Assembly: GCA_005889405.1 (NCBI GenBank)
Contig: VBFY01000013.1
Coordinates: 1 to 40,343 of the forward strand
DNA: 40,343 bases
From: Chloroflexota bacterium
Lineage (GTDB): Bacteria; Chloroflexota; Limnocylindria; P2-11E
Direction: 5' to 3'
Shown here: in pieces, positions 1 to 7,139 of the stretch
Position numbering within the stretch: position 1 is the stretch's first letter
How the letters are laid out: every line of letters starts with the position of its first letter
Notes under the pieces: model-generated
Told to the model about the DNA's origin: nothing
The model's input: only the letters and a program-made list of their open reading frames with translations
Database searches by the model: none
Program-made: the position numbers and the translations under genes

Positions 1-2003
1 ACATCGACATCCCGGGCTACCTCGAGCTGATGGCGAAGGGCCAGCACGTCGAAGCGGCGCGCCTCGTGAAGGAGGTGCTGCCGTTCCCCTACATGCTCGG
101 ACTCGTCTGTCCCAAGCCGTGCCAGGAGGTGTGCCGCCGCGGGCTGGTCGAGGAGGAGATCGCGATCTGCCAGTGCCACGGCTACACCGGCGAGCTCGTG
201 ATGGAGATGGACGTCGCCCCGACGCCGTTCCCGCAGAAGGTCGCGAGCGGCAAGCGCGTCGCGGTCGTAGGCGCCGGACCGGCCGGCATGACCGCCGCGT
301 ATTACGTCGCGCTCGACGGTCACGCGGTGACGGTGTTCGACATGATGGACAAGCAGGGCGGCATCTGCCGCTACGGCATTCCGGAGTACCGCCTCCCGAA
401 GGTGAAGCTCGACAAAGAGCTGAACTCGCTCTGGCAGCTGCGCGACACGGAGTTCAAGGGCGGCATGAAGCTCGGCCGCGACTTCACCGTGGATCAGCTC
501 CTCGCGCAGGGGTACGACGCGGTGTTCCTCGGCATCGGCGCGTGGAGCAGTAACGCGCTGCGTATCCCGGGCGAGGACCTGCCGGGCGTGATCGAGGCGA
601 TCAACTACCTCCGCCAGAACGCCGAAGGCGATCCCGTTCCGGTGGGGAAGGGCAATCGCGTCGTCGTCATCGGCGGCGGGTTCACGACCTTCGACTGCGC
701 GCGCACGTCGCGACGTCTCGGCGCCGAGGTCACCGTTGTCTACCGGCGCTCGCGCAAAGAGATGGGCGCGCACTACAGCGAGGTCGACGACGCCGAGCAC
801 GAGGGCATCAAGCTCGACTTCTACGCCGCGCCCGTGAAGATCATCGAGAAGAACGGCCGCGTCGGCGGTGTCGAATTCCAGCGCATGGCGCTCGGCGAGC
901 CGGATGCGTCGGGCCGGCGTCGCCCCGTGCCCGTCGAGGGGGCGAACTACACGATCGAGTGCGACACCGTCATCCCGGCGATCGGCCAGATCCCGGTACT
1001 CGACTGGATAGAGCGCGATACCGGCGTTCGCAGGAGCAAGCGCGAGACGATCATCACGAACGGCGCGCTGATGACCGATCGCCCCGGTGTCTTCGCCGGT
1101 GGTGACGCGCAGATGGGCACGCGGACCGTCATCGAGTGCGTCGCGCAGGGCAAGCTCGCGGCGAAGGCCATCGATCGCTACCTGGCCGGCGACGACATGG
1201 CCCGTGTCGCGGAGGACATCGCCGAGGAAGAGCGCGTGCCCGAGCTCATCGACATCGTGCCGTACAAGCCCGAGGAGCCGCAGGTGCGCATGCCGATGCT
1301 GCCGTTCCCCGACCGCGTGCAGTCCTTCCAGGTGATCGAGAACGGCTACACCAAGGACCTCGCCGAGAAGGAAGCCGCGCGCTGCCTCCAGTGCGTGTGC
1401 CCCGATGTTGGACGGTGCCACCTGCAGCGGCTATCGGTCGAGCACGGCCTCACCGACAACCGCTTCCACCGCGCGGAGCCGATCGACTACCACGACTACG
1501 AGTACGACTTCAGCCACGACTTCATCCTTCGTGACCTGAACAAGTGCATCAACTGCACGCAGTGCGTGCGCATCTGTCGCGACGTGATCGGCGCGAACTG
1601 CTACGGCCTCATGGGCGGCGGCTACGACTCGATCGTGACGACGCCGTGGAACGTCTCGCTGTCGTACACCGACTGCGTCTCGTGCGGCGCGTGCGCCGAG
1701 ACGTGCCCGACCGGCGCGCTCATGATGCGCGAGCGCGATCTCCAGACCTACGAGCTCGACATCGTGCGCTGCATCTACTGCGGCGACTGCGTCGAGGTCT
1801 GCCCGCACGGCGCACTCGGCGAAACGCCGAACTTCGAGCTCGCGACGTACAAGCGGTTCGGCGTGACCGTTCTCGCGAAGGAAGAGCTCGCCGTGGCGCG
1901 GACGTGGAAGCCGTCCGAGCAGGTCCCGACCAACGGCGATGGAAAGGGCGGCGTGCGTCCGCCCGAGATCCGCCCGCCGGCTCCGCCGCGCTGGGGCGCC
2001 TGA
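1..2003 (+). CDS. GltD-type FAD/NAD(P) oxidoreductase fused to ferredoxin and NuoI-like Fe-S modules (5' partial)
   Basis: The frame is open to the left edge, and residues before the first ATG (position 30) still match the GltD N-terminal Fe-S domain, so the gene starts outside the window. Domains in order, numbered from that ATG: Cys-rich region with C27, C31, C35, C47 and C49; FAD Rossmann motif GAGPAG near 81-86; a second nucleotide-binding motif (VVVIGGGF) near 212-219; then a C-terminal Fe-S part with CINCTQCVRIC, CVSCGACAETCP and CIYCGDCVEVCP. The first two clusters resemble the ferredoxin region of NuoG/formate dehydrogenase proteins; the last, with the following FELATYKRF stretch, resembles NuoI. 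GltD-family proteins move electrons between NAD(P)H, FAD and Fe-S clusters. Partner and substrate are unknown here; an electron-input subunit for a dehydrogenase, hydrogenase or glutamate synthase is possible. The next gene overlaps its stop codon. Confidence 0.85.
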   Translation, partial: IDIPGYLELMAKGQHVEAARLVKEVLPFPYMLGLVCPKPCQEVCRRGLVEEEIAICQCHGYTGELVMEMDVAPTPFPQKVASGKRVAVVGAGPAGMTAAYYVALDGHAVTVFDMMDKQGGICRYGIPEYRLPKVKLDKELNSLWQLRDTEFKGGMKLGRDFTVDQLLAQGYDAVFLGIGAWSSNALRIPGEDLPGVIEAINYLRQNAEGDPVPVGKGNRVVVIGGGFTTFDCARTSRRLGAEVTVVYRRSRKEMGAHYSEVDDAEHEGIKLDFYAAPVKIIEKNGRVGGVEFQRMALGEPDASGRRRPVPVEGANYTIECDTVIPAIGQIPVLDWIERDTGVRRSKRETIITNGALMTDRPGVFAGGDAQMGTRTVIECVAQGKLAAKAIDRYLAGDDMARVAEDIAEEERVPELIDIVPYKPEEPQVRMPMLPFPDRVQSFQVIENGYTKDLAEKEAARCLQCVCPDVGRCHLQRLSVEHGLTDNRFHRAEPIDYHDYEYDFSHDFILRDLNKCINCTQCVRICRDVIGANCYGLMGGGYDSIVTTPWNVSLSYTDCVSCGACAETCPTGALMMRERDLQTYELDIVRCIYCGDCVEVCPHGALGETPNFELATYKRFGVTVLAKEELAVARTWKPSEQVPTNGDGKGGVRPPEIRPPAPPRWGA

Positions 2004-3121
2004 CGCTCCGCGACCGACTCGTCGCGCGCATCCGCGGGCGCGGGCCGATCACCTTCGCGGAGTACATGGAAGCGGCCCTCTTCGATCCACAGGACGGCTA
2101 CTACACGTCGCGCGTCGCCCTGGGGTTCGAAGGCGACTACCTCACGGCGTCTGATCTCGGGCCGCACTTCGCGCGCGCGCTCGCGAAGGCGTTCGTCGAT
2201 CTCTGGACGCAGCTGGGCAAGCCCGCGGCCTGGGATCTCGTGGAGGCCGGCGCCGGCCGGGGCGTGTTCCTGCGCGACGTGCTCGGAGCGCTCGAGCGGG
2301 AGCGGCCCGAGGCGGCGAGGGGCGCGCGACCCACGATCGTCGAGGTCTCACCCCGGTTGCGGGAGCAGCAGTCCGCCGCGCTCGCGGGTCGCGATCTGCG
2401 GTGGGCGTCGGACGCGAGGGCCCTCGCGCCGGTGCAGGGCGTCATCTTCGCGAACGAGGTCCTCGACGCGTTCCCGGTGCACGTGCTCGTGCGGACGGCC
2501 GACGGCGTGCGCGAGGTGTTCGTCGAGGAGCGCGGCGGCGTGCTCGCCGAGACGCTCCGCGCGCCCAGCCAATCCGATCTCGGTTGGCGCGTACCCGAAC
2601 GGCTCCCGCAGGGCGGCCGGTGGGAGGTGAGCCCCGCGGCGGAGGGTTGGGTCGCGAGCCTCGGACCCGCGCTCACCAGCGGCTACGTCGTGTTCGTCGA
2701 CTACGGCGGCGACGAGAACGAGCTGCTCACACGGCTGGGCGCCGGGACGCTCCGCGGTTTCTCGCGCCACCGGCTCATCAGCGATCCATACGGCGAACCG
2801 GGCGCGCACGACCTCACCGCGAGCGTCAACTTCACCGCGATCCGTCGTGCCGCCGAGGGCGCGGGCTTCGTGTTCGCGGGACGCGCGACGCAGCGTGACG
2901 CACTCATCGCGCTTGGCATCCGCGAAGCCACCGCGCGCGCCGAGACGCCGATCGAACAGCTGCGCGCGCTCGGTCGCCGTTCCGCGATCGACACGCTGCT
3001 AGACCCGAACGGCTTCGGCGCGTTCGAATTCGTGTGCTTCGCGAAAGACGCGCCGACCGACGGGCTGCGCATGTTCGCGGGAGCGCGCTCCGACGCTACG
3101 GGTTCTGGTTCGCGTCGATAA
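2000..3121 (+). CDS. SAM-dependent methyltransferase, MidA/NDUFAF7 family
   Basis: About 373 residues, the usual size for the family. The N-terminal ITFAEYMEAALFDPQDGYY segment and the following DYLTASDLGPHFARAL are characteristic MidA/NDUFAF7 signatures. The SAM-binding loop is DLVEAGAGRGVF (about residues 79-90), followed by the conserved FANEVLDAFPVH. In mitochondria this family methylates an arginine of the complex I subunit NDUFS2 during assembly; bacterial substrates are mostly unproven. The gene follows the Fe-S fusion gene with an overlap, which fits a shared redox role. Start: conserved family sequence begins before the first ATG (2066), and no ATG, GTG or TTG lies at the right place, so CTG at 2000, overlapping the upstream stop (CTGA), is my best guess. 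The start is uncertain. The 3' end overlaps the convergent lipoprotein gene by 26 bp. Confidence 0.85.
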   Translation: MTLRDRLVARIRGRGPITFAEYMEAALFDPQDGYYTSRVALGFEGDYLTASDLGPHFARALAKAFVDLWTQLGKPAAWDLVEAGAGRGVFLRDVLGALERERPEAARGARPTIVEVSPRLREQQSAALAGRDLRWASDARALAPVQGVIFANEVLDAFPVHVLVRTADGVREVFVEERGGVLAETLRAPSQSDLGWRVPERLPQGGRWEVSPAAEGWVASLGPALTSGYVVFVDYGGDENELLTRLGAGTLRGFSRHRLISDPYGEPGAHDLTASVNFTAIRRAAEGAGFVFAGRATQRDALIALGIREATARAETPIEQLRALGRRSAIDTLLDPNGFGAFEFVCFAKDAPTDGLRMFAGARSDATGSGSRR

Positions 3122-3668
3122 GGAGCGTCGCGAACGAAGACATCGGCGCTTCCTGCGTTCCGTATAGCACGACGATGAACGTGCGGTGCTGCCACATGCT
3201 CACCTTGGGGGTCGTCGTGCCGTAGAAGAGCACGCGTCGGCCGGAAAGCGTCTGCTCCTTCGCGACCGTCGTCGTAAAACCCTTGCCCACGCTGTCGAGG
3301 ACGCCAGGAAGCGCGGCATAGGACGGCTGCATCGCCATCACGAGTACGAACATGTCGACCGGGTCGCCGCCCTTCGTGAGCAGGCGTAGCGCGAATCCGC
3401 TCGCGTACTGCGACAGCTCCGGCTTGTTGAAGGCATCGCGGACGATGCGGTCCGCTTCGGGCGGAGGTGTGACCCACTCGTAACCCTGGATCGTCTTGAA
3501 GTAAGAGTCCGCGAGGGCGACGGTCGGCTCCGGTGACGGCGTCGGGCTCGGTGACGGCGTGGGGCTCGGAGTTGGCGTCGGCGTCGCGGTAGGCGCGGTC
3601 GCCACCTGCGGTGGAGATCCGCAGCTGACCGCGAACGCGAGCAGGACCGCGACGAATGCTCGAGACAT
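3096..3668 (-). CDS. Putative lipoprotein with Pro/Thr/Ser-rich linker
   Basis: A 190-residue protein with a short hydrophobic signal sequence ending in a lipobox-like AVSC (Cys16; the -3 residue is Ala rather than the common Leu). A TPTPSPTPSP-type linker (about residues 26-45) follows, typical of extracytoplasmic proteins of GC-rich bacteria tethered to the membrane. The remaining ~140 residues form a compact domain that I do not recognise. It is probably a surface lipoprotein. The ATG at 3668 is preferred because the hydrophobic segment follows it directly; a TTG at 3680 would add four residues. The last 26 bp overlap the end of the convergent methyltransferase gene. No function can be assigned. 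Confidence 0.7.
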   Translation of the reverse strand: MSRAFVAVLLAFAVSCGSPPQVATAPTATPTPTPSPTPSPSPTPSPEPTVALADSYFKTIQGYEWVTPPPEADRIVRDAFNKPELSQYASGFALRLLTKGGDPVDMFVLVMAMQPSYAALPGVLDSVGKGFTTTVAKEQTLSGRRVLFYGTTTPKVSMWQHRTFIVVLYGTQEAPMSSFATLLIDANQNP

Positions 3669-3714
3669 GGGGGCATTCAAGCACTGCTGCGGTGCGGTAA
3701 CAATGACTGAGCGG

Positions 3715-3720
3715 TATCCT
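3715..3720 (+). promoter_or_regulatory. Putative -10 box for tRNA-Val
   Basis: TATCCT lies ten bases before the mature tRNA 5' end. The same hexamer precedes infC (14678) and tyrS (31115). There is no clear -35 box. This is inferred from position and recurrence. Confidence 0.4.
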
Positions 3721-3730
3721 GACGTGTAAC

Positions 3731-3804
3731 GGGCTCTTAGCTCAGCTGGTTAGAGCGCAGCGTTGACATCGCTGAGGTCGGGCGTTCGAGCCGCCCAGAG
3801 CCCA
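3731..3804 (+). tRNA. tRNA-Val (GAC)
   Basis: A complete cloverleaf can be folded by eye. The acceptor stem is GGGCTCT with AGAGCCC, the D arm is GCTC...GAGC, and the anticodon stem CAGCG/CGCTG encloses the loop TTGACAT with anticodon GAC at 3765-3767. The variable loop is short, and the T arm is GGGCG/CGCCC with loop TTCGAGC. The discriminator is A at 3804 and the CCA end is not encoded. GAC reads GTC valine codons, frequent in the neighbouring genes. No repeat of the tRNA 3' end was seen downstream, so there is no sign of an integrated element. Confidence 0.95.
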
Positions 3805-3814
3805 CAGGCAGCTC

Positions 3815-4417
3815 TCAACTCGGCGTAGATGTCAGGGCGTCGTAGCAGTCGCGGCACAGGACTTTCTTGCGCCACTGCGGTCCGACGCGAGCCCACTCTT
3901 CATCACTGACGCGGAACAGGTCGCATGCCTTTTGACATCTCGCGCAAGCGTTGAACGGCATCTCGCACCTTAGCTGGTTGGCCCACTCGCTCCGAACCGG
4001 CGCCAGGAGCGCTCGGGCACGAGCCTCGAAGGTTCTCCCCAGCTTCTGGGCCTCCGATCCCGACCGTACGTCAATGACGCATGGGTTGGTGAACTCGTTG
4101 GGCGCGGCATAGATCACCCAGTCGCCCATCCTCACATACTCGGCCTCGACCCACGTCGCTCGGTCAATCTCCTGGCGCGACAGGCCCGCCGTTTTCAGGT
4201 CCGCCCGCGTGGGCGCCGGTCGGGTCACCAGCAGACCCGCGCCGAGACGCCAATCGCCGGCGAAGTGGAGCGCACGATGTCCAGGGCAGTTGCTGTCGAA
4301 ACGTCGTAGCTCAGTGGGAACGAGGACCTTCACCATGCGGTCCATGTGCCTCATCACGAGAGCGCGGGTGACCGCGCTGGGACGGCCCCTCGGCCGCGCC
4401 TTTCTCAGACGACTCAT
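3815..4417 (-). CDS. Hypothetical protein with C-terminal Cys cluster
   Basis: I do not recognise this protein. From ATG 4417 it has 200 residues: a very basic N-terminus (SRLRKARPRGRPS), a middle part with several Trp and Tyr residues, and a C-terminal CARCQKAC...VLCRDCYD pattern that could bind one zinc ion. The frame stays open to 4549, but the added 44 residues are low-quality Arg-rich sequence, so the internal ATG is preferred. It lies 10 bp beyond the tRNA-Val gene on the opposite strand, and its base composition looks slightly less GC-rich than its neighbours. Together these could indicate an acquired gene, but no recombinase or duplicated att site is visible. Confidence 0.55.
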   Translation of the reverse strand: MSRLRKARPRGRPSAVTRALVMRHMDRMVKVLVPTELRRFDSNCPGHRALHFAGDWRLGAGLLVTRPAPTRADLKTAGLSRQEIDRATWVEAEYVRMGDWVIYAAPNEFTNPCVIDVRSGSEAQKLGRTFEARARALLAPVRSEWANQLRCEMPFNACARCQKACDLFRVSDEEWARVGPQWRKKVLCRDCYDALTSTPS

Positions 4418-4557
4418 AGGTCGGGGACGGGTCACCGCACGGCCGCCGTGAAGGTCTTTACCTGCATGACTCCGGAATCTAGGAATCGACCGCCCCTTGC
4501 GGTCATGGGTAGAAGGTATGGCTATCCCGAGCGCGTAGCCTACGCACACTTCGCGGT

Positions 4558-4674
4558 GTGATCCGTTTTCTCGCGGTCGTACTGGCTTTCACACTCACCG
4601 CCGGCTGCAGCTACATCCAGATGCAGCCCAAGAGCGGTGGTCAGGCGACGCCATACGCACCGCGCTTGCCCTAG
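4558..4674 (+). CDS. Very small lipoprotein (38 aa)
   Basis: This short frame runs from GTG 4558 to TAG 4672-4674. It encodes a hydrophobic signal sequence (MIRFLAVVLAFTLTAG) with a good lipobox, LTAGC, with the lipidated Cys at 17, followed by only 21 polar residues (SYIQMQPKSGG...PRLP). The organisation (charged n-region, hydrophobic h-region, lipobox, short tail) is that of entericidin-like or other minimal lipoproteins, though I see no sequence match to a named family. No clear Shine-Dalgarno sequence is present. It sits between two minus-strand genes and ends 3 bp before the VOC gene's 3' end. Confidence 0.5.
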   Translation: MIRFLAVVLAFTLTAGCSYIQMQPKSGGQATPYAPRLP

Positions 4675-4677
4675 GCG

Positions 4678-5145
4678 CTATCTCTTCGCAGCCGACGTTC
4701 CTTTTGGCGTCGTCGGGCGGACGGCGGTCGCGAACGATGAAGCGGTCGTCAGTTCTGCTGGTGCCGTCCCCCGCCGCAGCGGCGATCCGAAGCGGATGAG
4801 GTTCCCGTCGGGATCCTTGTGCGAACCCTCACGTTTGCCGTAATCAAAGTCCTCGGGCTCGACAAGTTCGACACCTGCGCCTCTCCACTCCTCGGCGAGC
4901 GCGTCCGCGTCATCCACGTGCATGTAGATCGATCCGCGGCCCACGCGCTCGGCATCGACGCCTGGTCCCGCGAGATGGATCGTCAGATCGTTGCGATGAG
5001 CGAACGCGTATCCCGCGTCATGATGCGAGGTACTAAAGCCCAACTTCTCATAGTGGGCGACCGAGCGTGCAACGTCTGAGACCACGAAGATCGGCTCGAC
5101 GCTGACCACACCTCGCACACCCAAATCATAGGATTCGAGGCCCAT
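4678..5145 (-). CDS. VOC (glyoxalase/bleomycin-resistance fold) family protein
   Basis: A 155-residue protein that opens with VEPIFVVSDVARSVAHYEKLGF, the classic first beta-alpha unit of the vicinal oxygen chelate fold. Its second half carries GSIYMHVDDADALAEEW and ends the fold with KDPDGNLIRFG, also hallmark VOC segments. Such proteins are single-domain glyoxalases, dioxygenase-like enzymes or antibiotic-binding resistance proteins, and sequence alone does not settle the substrate. The His/Glu metal positions cannot be assigned reliably without alignment. The ~25-residue tail is Ala/Thr-rich and probably disordered. The ATG start has a GGGGACGGAG stretch just before it. Confidence 0.85.
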   Translation of the reverse strand: MGLESYDLGVRGVVSVEPIFVVSDVARSVAHYEKLGFSTSHHDAGYAFAHRNDLTIHLAGPGVDAERVGRGSIYMHVDDADALAEEWRGAGVELVEPEDFDYGKREGSHKDPDGNLIRFGSPLRRGTAPAELTTASSFATAVRPTTPKGTSAAKR

Positions 5146-5164
5146 CTCCGTCCCCGAATTTGCC

Positions 5165-5629
5165 CTAACCCTTCGTCGCGGACTTGCCCTTCGTCTTCCC
5201 GCGGCTCGCCCTTGCGGCCGGCGCCGCCGCGACGCGCGCGCTGCGCTTCGTGGCGTGCTCTTTCACCCCGTTGAGCAGCTCCTGTACATCGAACGGCTTT
5301 CGAAGCGCCATCCTGGCGCCGAGCTCGCGGAGCTGCGGCCGCAGCGTGTCCATGTCCTCGGTCGCGGACACGACGATGACCGGGGGCTGACGGTCCGGCT
5401 CCATCTCCGCGCGATGGCGGAGGAACTGGATGCCGTCGGCGCCGGGTAGGAAGAGATCGAGTAAGACGAGGTCGACCGCCGCGTCGCTCTCCAGGATGCG
5501 CAGCCCTTCCTCGGCGTCGGGCGCCAGCGTGACCTCGTAACCGTTGCTGCGGAGGATCGTCTCGATCAGCCGGCTGGTGTTCTCGTTGTCCTCGACGACC
5601 AGGATGTTCTGCTTCTGGGTGCTTTCCAT
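5165..5629 (-). CDS. Single-domain response regulator (CheY-like receiver)
   Basis: A 154-residue protein made of one receiver domain and a basic tail. The acidic pocket is E13-D14, the phospho-acceptor is D57 in LVLLDLFLP, the switch Ser is S87 (VVSATED) and the conserved Lys is K110 (LRKPFD). All the residues needed for phosphoryl transfer are therefore present. No output domain follows; the last ~35 residues are Ala, Arg and Lys rich (RASRGKTKGKSATKG) and could bind nucleic acid or be disordered. No histidine kinase is nearby, so the partner is unknown. No good ribosome binding site is visible upstream of ATG 5629. Confidence 0.9.
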   Translation of the reverse strand: MESTQKQNILVVEDNENTSRLIETILRSNGYEVTLAPDAEEGLRILESDAAVDLVLLDLFLPGADGIQFLRHRAEMEPDRQPPVIVVSATEDMDTLRPQLRELGARMALRKPFDVQELLNGVKEHATKRSARVAAAPAARASRGKTKGKSATKG

Positions 5630-5674
5630 CGGGCCAGTCTGAAAGATTGGTCAAGCGCGCGTCGAATGGCCGGC

Positions 5675-5965
5675 TCAGGCCGGTCGGGAGAGCTGCTTCT
5701 CGGGATCCTCGTTCACCATCAGGCCGTGCCCGCCGTCGACCGGATCGACAAGCTGCCAGCCGTCCAGCTCGAGCTCCAAGAGCCATTCCGCGAAGTCGCG
5801 CAGCATGAGCGACGCCTCCGTCAGGGTCTCGGCCTCGTCGGCGACCCACTTCACGCACAGGCTCTCGAGCCGTGCCTCAAAGTCCTCCTCGCCCAGCTCG
5901 CCGGCGATGTCCGCCGCCTCGCGCGGCGTCAGCAGCCGCGGCTTCCCGTTGTCTTCGGCCCGCAT
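5675..5965 (-). CDS. Small acidic hypothetical protein
   Basis: A 96-residue acidic protein with no family I recognise. The start is chosen by a strong Shine-Dalgarno: GGAGG then TGAGGAA directly before ATG 5965, clearly better than the ATG at 6007. The N-terminal LTPREAADIAGELGEEDFEARLESL stretch looks alpha-helical, and the C-terminal part (LDGWQLVDPVDGGHGLMVN) looks like a short beta hairpin. It is divergent from the SPFH gene and downstream of nothing obvious, so context gives little help. The convincing ribosome binding site and non-random amino-acid pattern make it a likely real gene. Confidence 0.65.
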   Translation of the reverse strand: MRAEDNGKPRLLTPREAADIAGELGEEDFEARLESLCVKWVADEAETLTEASLMLRDFAEWLLELELDGWQLVDPVDGGHGLMVNEDPEKQLSRPA

Positions 5966-6090
5966 TTCCTCACCTCCGACGCGCTCGTCGGAGCGCGATG
6001 GAGACATCGGCGGCGCCTTGAGCGTTCATTACACCTTCACCTGCGGATGCTTTACTGGGGCGAGCAGCTGTCCACGCGAGGAGGGAATGG

Positions 6091-6930
6091 ATGTCCATCA
6101 GGGTGGCCCAGGGGCGGTCCCCGGCGGGACCGGCCATCGGTTTCGGCGTCGTCGGCATCGCCGCGTTGCTCGTGCTCATCATCGCGATCTTCGGGTCGTT
6201 CACGCAGGTCGGGGTCGGCGAGGTCGGCATCGTGAAGCACTTCGGTGCGATCGACACCGACCACCCGGACGTCTTCGACCCGGGCATCCACACAAAAGTC
6301 CCGTTCCGTGACGACGTGGTCATCTTCGACACACGCATCCAGAAGGAGCAGGTCGATTCCAGCGCCGCGTCGAAGGATGGCGTCACCATCCACTCGACGA
6401 TCACGATCAACTTTCACATCGAGGCCGCCAAGGCGCCGCTCATCCTTCAGAACATCGGCGCGAACTACAAAGAGCGCATCATCGACCAGCAGATCCAGCA
6501 GGCCTTCAAGGACGTGACCGCCCAGTACGCCGGTCTCGAGCTGATCCAGAAGCGTGAGGAAGTCGCCCTCAAGGCGAAAAGCGTCCTGAAGGACAAGCTC
6601 ACGCCCTACTACATCGTTGTGGACGAGTTCACGATCCCGAACTACGAGTTCCCGAAGGAGTTCAACGACGCGATCCTCGCGACGCAGGTCGCGAACCAGC
6701 AGAACCTGCAGGCCAAGCAGCTCCAGGACAAGGCGCGCACCGAGGCCGAGACCGCGCTGATCGTCGCGCAGGGTCTCGCGAACGCTCAGAAGGCGCAGGC
6801 GACGACGCTGACCCCGGAGTACCTGCAGCTCCAGGCGATCAACAAGTGGAACGGCCAGCTGCCCCAGTACCTCACGCCCAACACGCCCCTGCCGTTCATC
6901 GGCACGACCCCGACGGCCCCGGCGAGGTAG
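6091..6930 (+). CDS. SPFH/band 7 (prohibitin-like) membrane protein
   Basis: A 279-residue protein with one N-terminal transmembrane segment (about residues 17-36, FGVVGIAALLVLIIAIFGSF). An SPFH domain follows: VGVGEVGIVKHFGAI, then the FDPGIHTKVPFRDDVVIFDTR segment typical of prohibitin/HflC proteins. A long helical region rich in Gln, Ala and Glu (about 190-245) probably forms the coiled coil used for oligomerisation. The ending QLPQYLTPNTPLPF is also common in this family. Such proteins build large membrane microdomain scaffolds and often modulate FtsH-type proteases. The ribosome binding site GAGGAGG precedes ATG 6091. The next gene starts 2 bp after the stop. Confidence 0.92.
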   Translation: MSIRVAQGRSPAGPAIGFGVVGIAALLVLIIAIFGSFTQVGVGEVGIVKHFGAIDTDHPDVFDPGIHTKVPFRDDVVIFDTRIQKEQVDSSAASKDGVTIHSTITINFHIEAAKAPLILQNIGANYKERIIDQQIQQAFKDVTAQYAGLELIQKREEVALKAKSVLKDKLTPYYIVVDEFTIPNYEFPKEFNDAILATQVANQQNLQAKQLQDKARTEAETALIVAQGLANAQKAQATTLTPEYLQLQAINKWNGQLPQYLTPNTPLPFIGTTPTAPAR

Positions 6931-6932
6931 CC

Positions 6933-7103
6933 GTGGCCGCTCTCGAGATCGTGATGGTCGCGGCCGCCGTGCTGCTGCTTATCACGCTGTTCATGTACCT
7001 CTGGCAGCGCCTGGGGCTGATGGGCGCGGACCACGCCCACCGGTCACCCCCGCACAAGCACCTGGATATCCCGCCGCACGACCACGACCGCCTGGGGCCC
7101 TAG
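6933..7103 (+). CDS. Tiny single-pass membrane protein with His-rich tail (56 aa)
   Basis: From GTG 6933, 2 bp after the SPFH stop codon, this frame encodes a hydrophobic helix (about residues 4-24, ending LITLFMYLWQRLG) and a C-terminal tail with seven His residues (ADHAHRSPPHKHLDIPPHDHDRLGP). The histidine spacing suggests metal binding. Tight coupling to the SPFH gene suggests translational coupling and a partner role in the same membrane assembly; this is inference. I know no named family. A shadow ORF is unlikely because the frame has a clean hydrophobic-then-polar pattern. Confidence 0.6.
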   Translation: MAALEIVMVAAAVLLLITLFMYLWQRLGLMGADHAHRSPPHKHLDIPPHDHDRLGP

Positions 7104-7139
7104 CGATCGCGGCACGCGCTCTGCTGCCACCCTCCCGGC

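Noticed and set aside
3731-4675. An integrated element at tRNA-Val
   Set aside because: No integrase, no repeat of the tRNA 3' end and no phage or plasmid gene was found.
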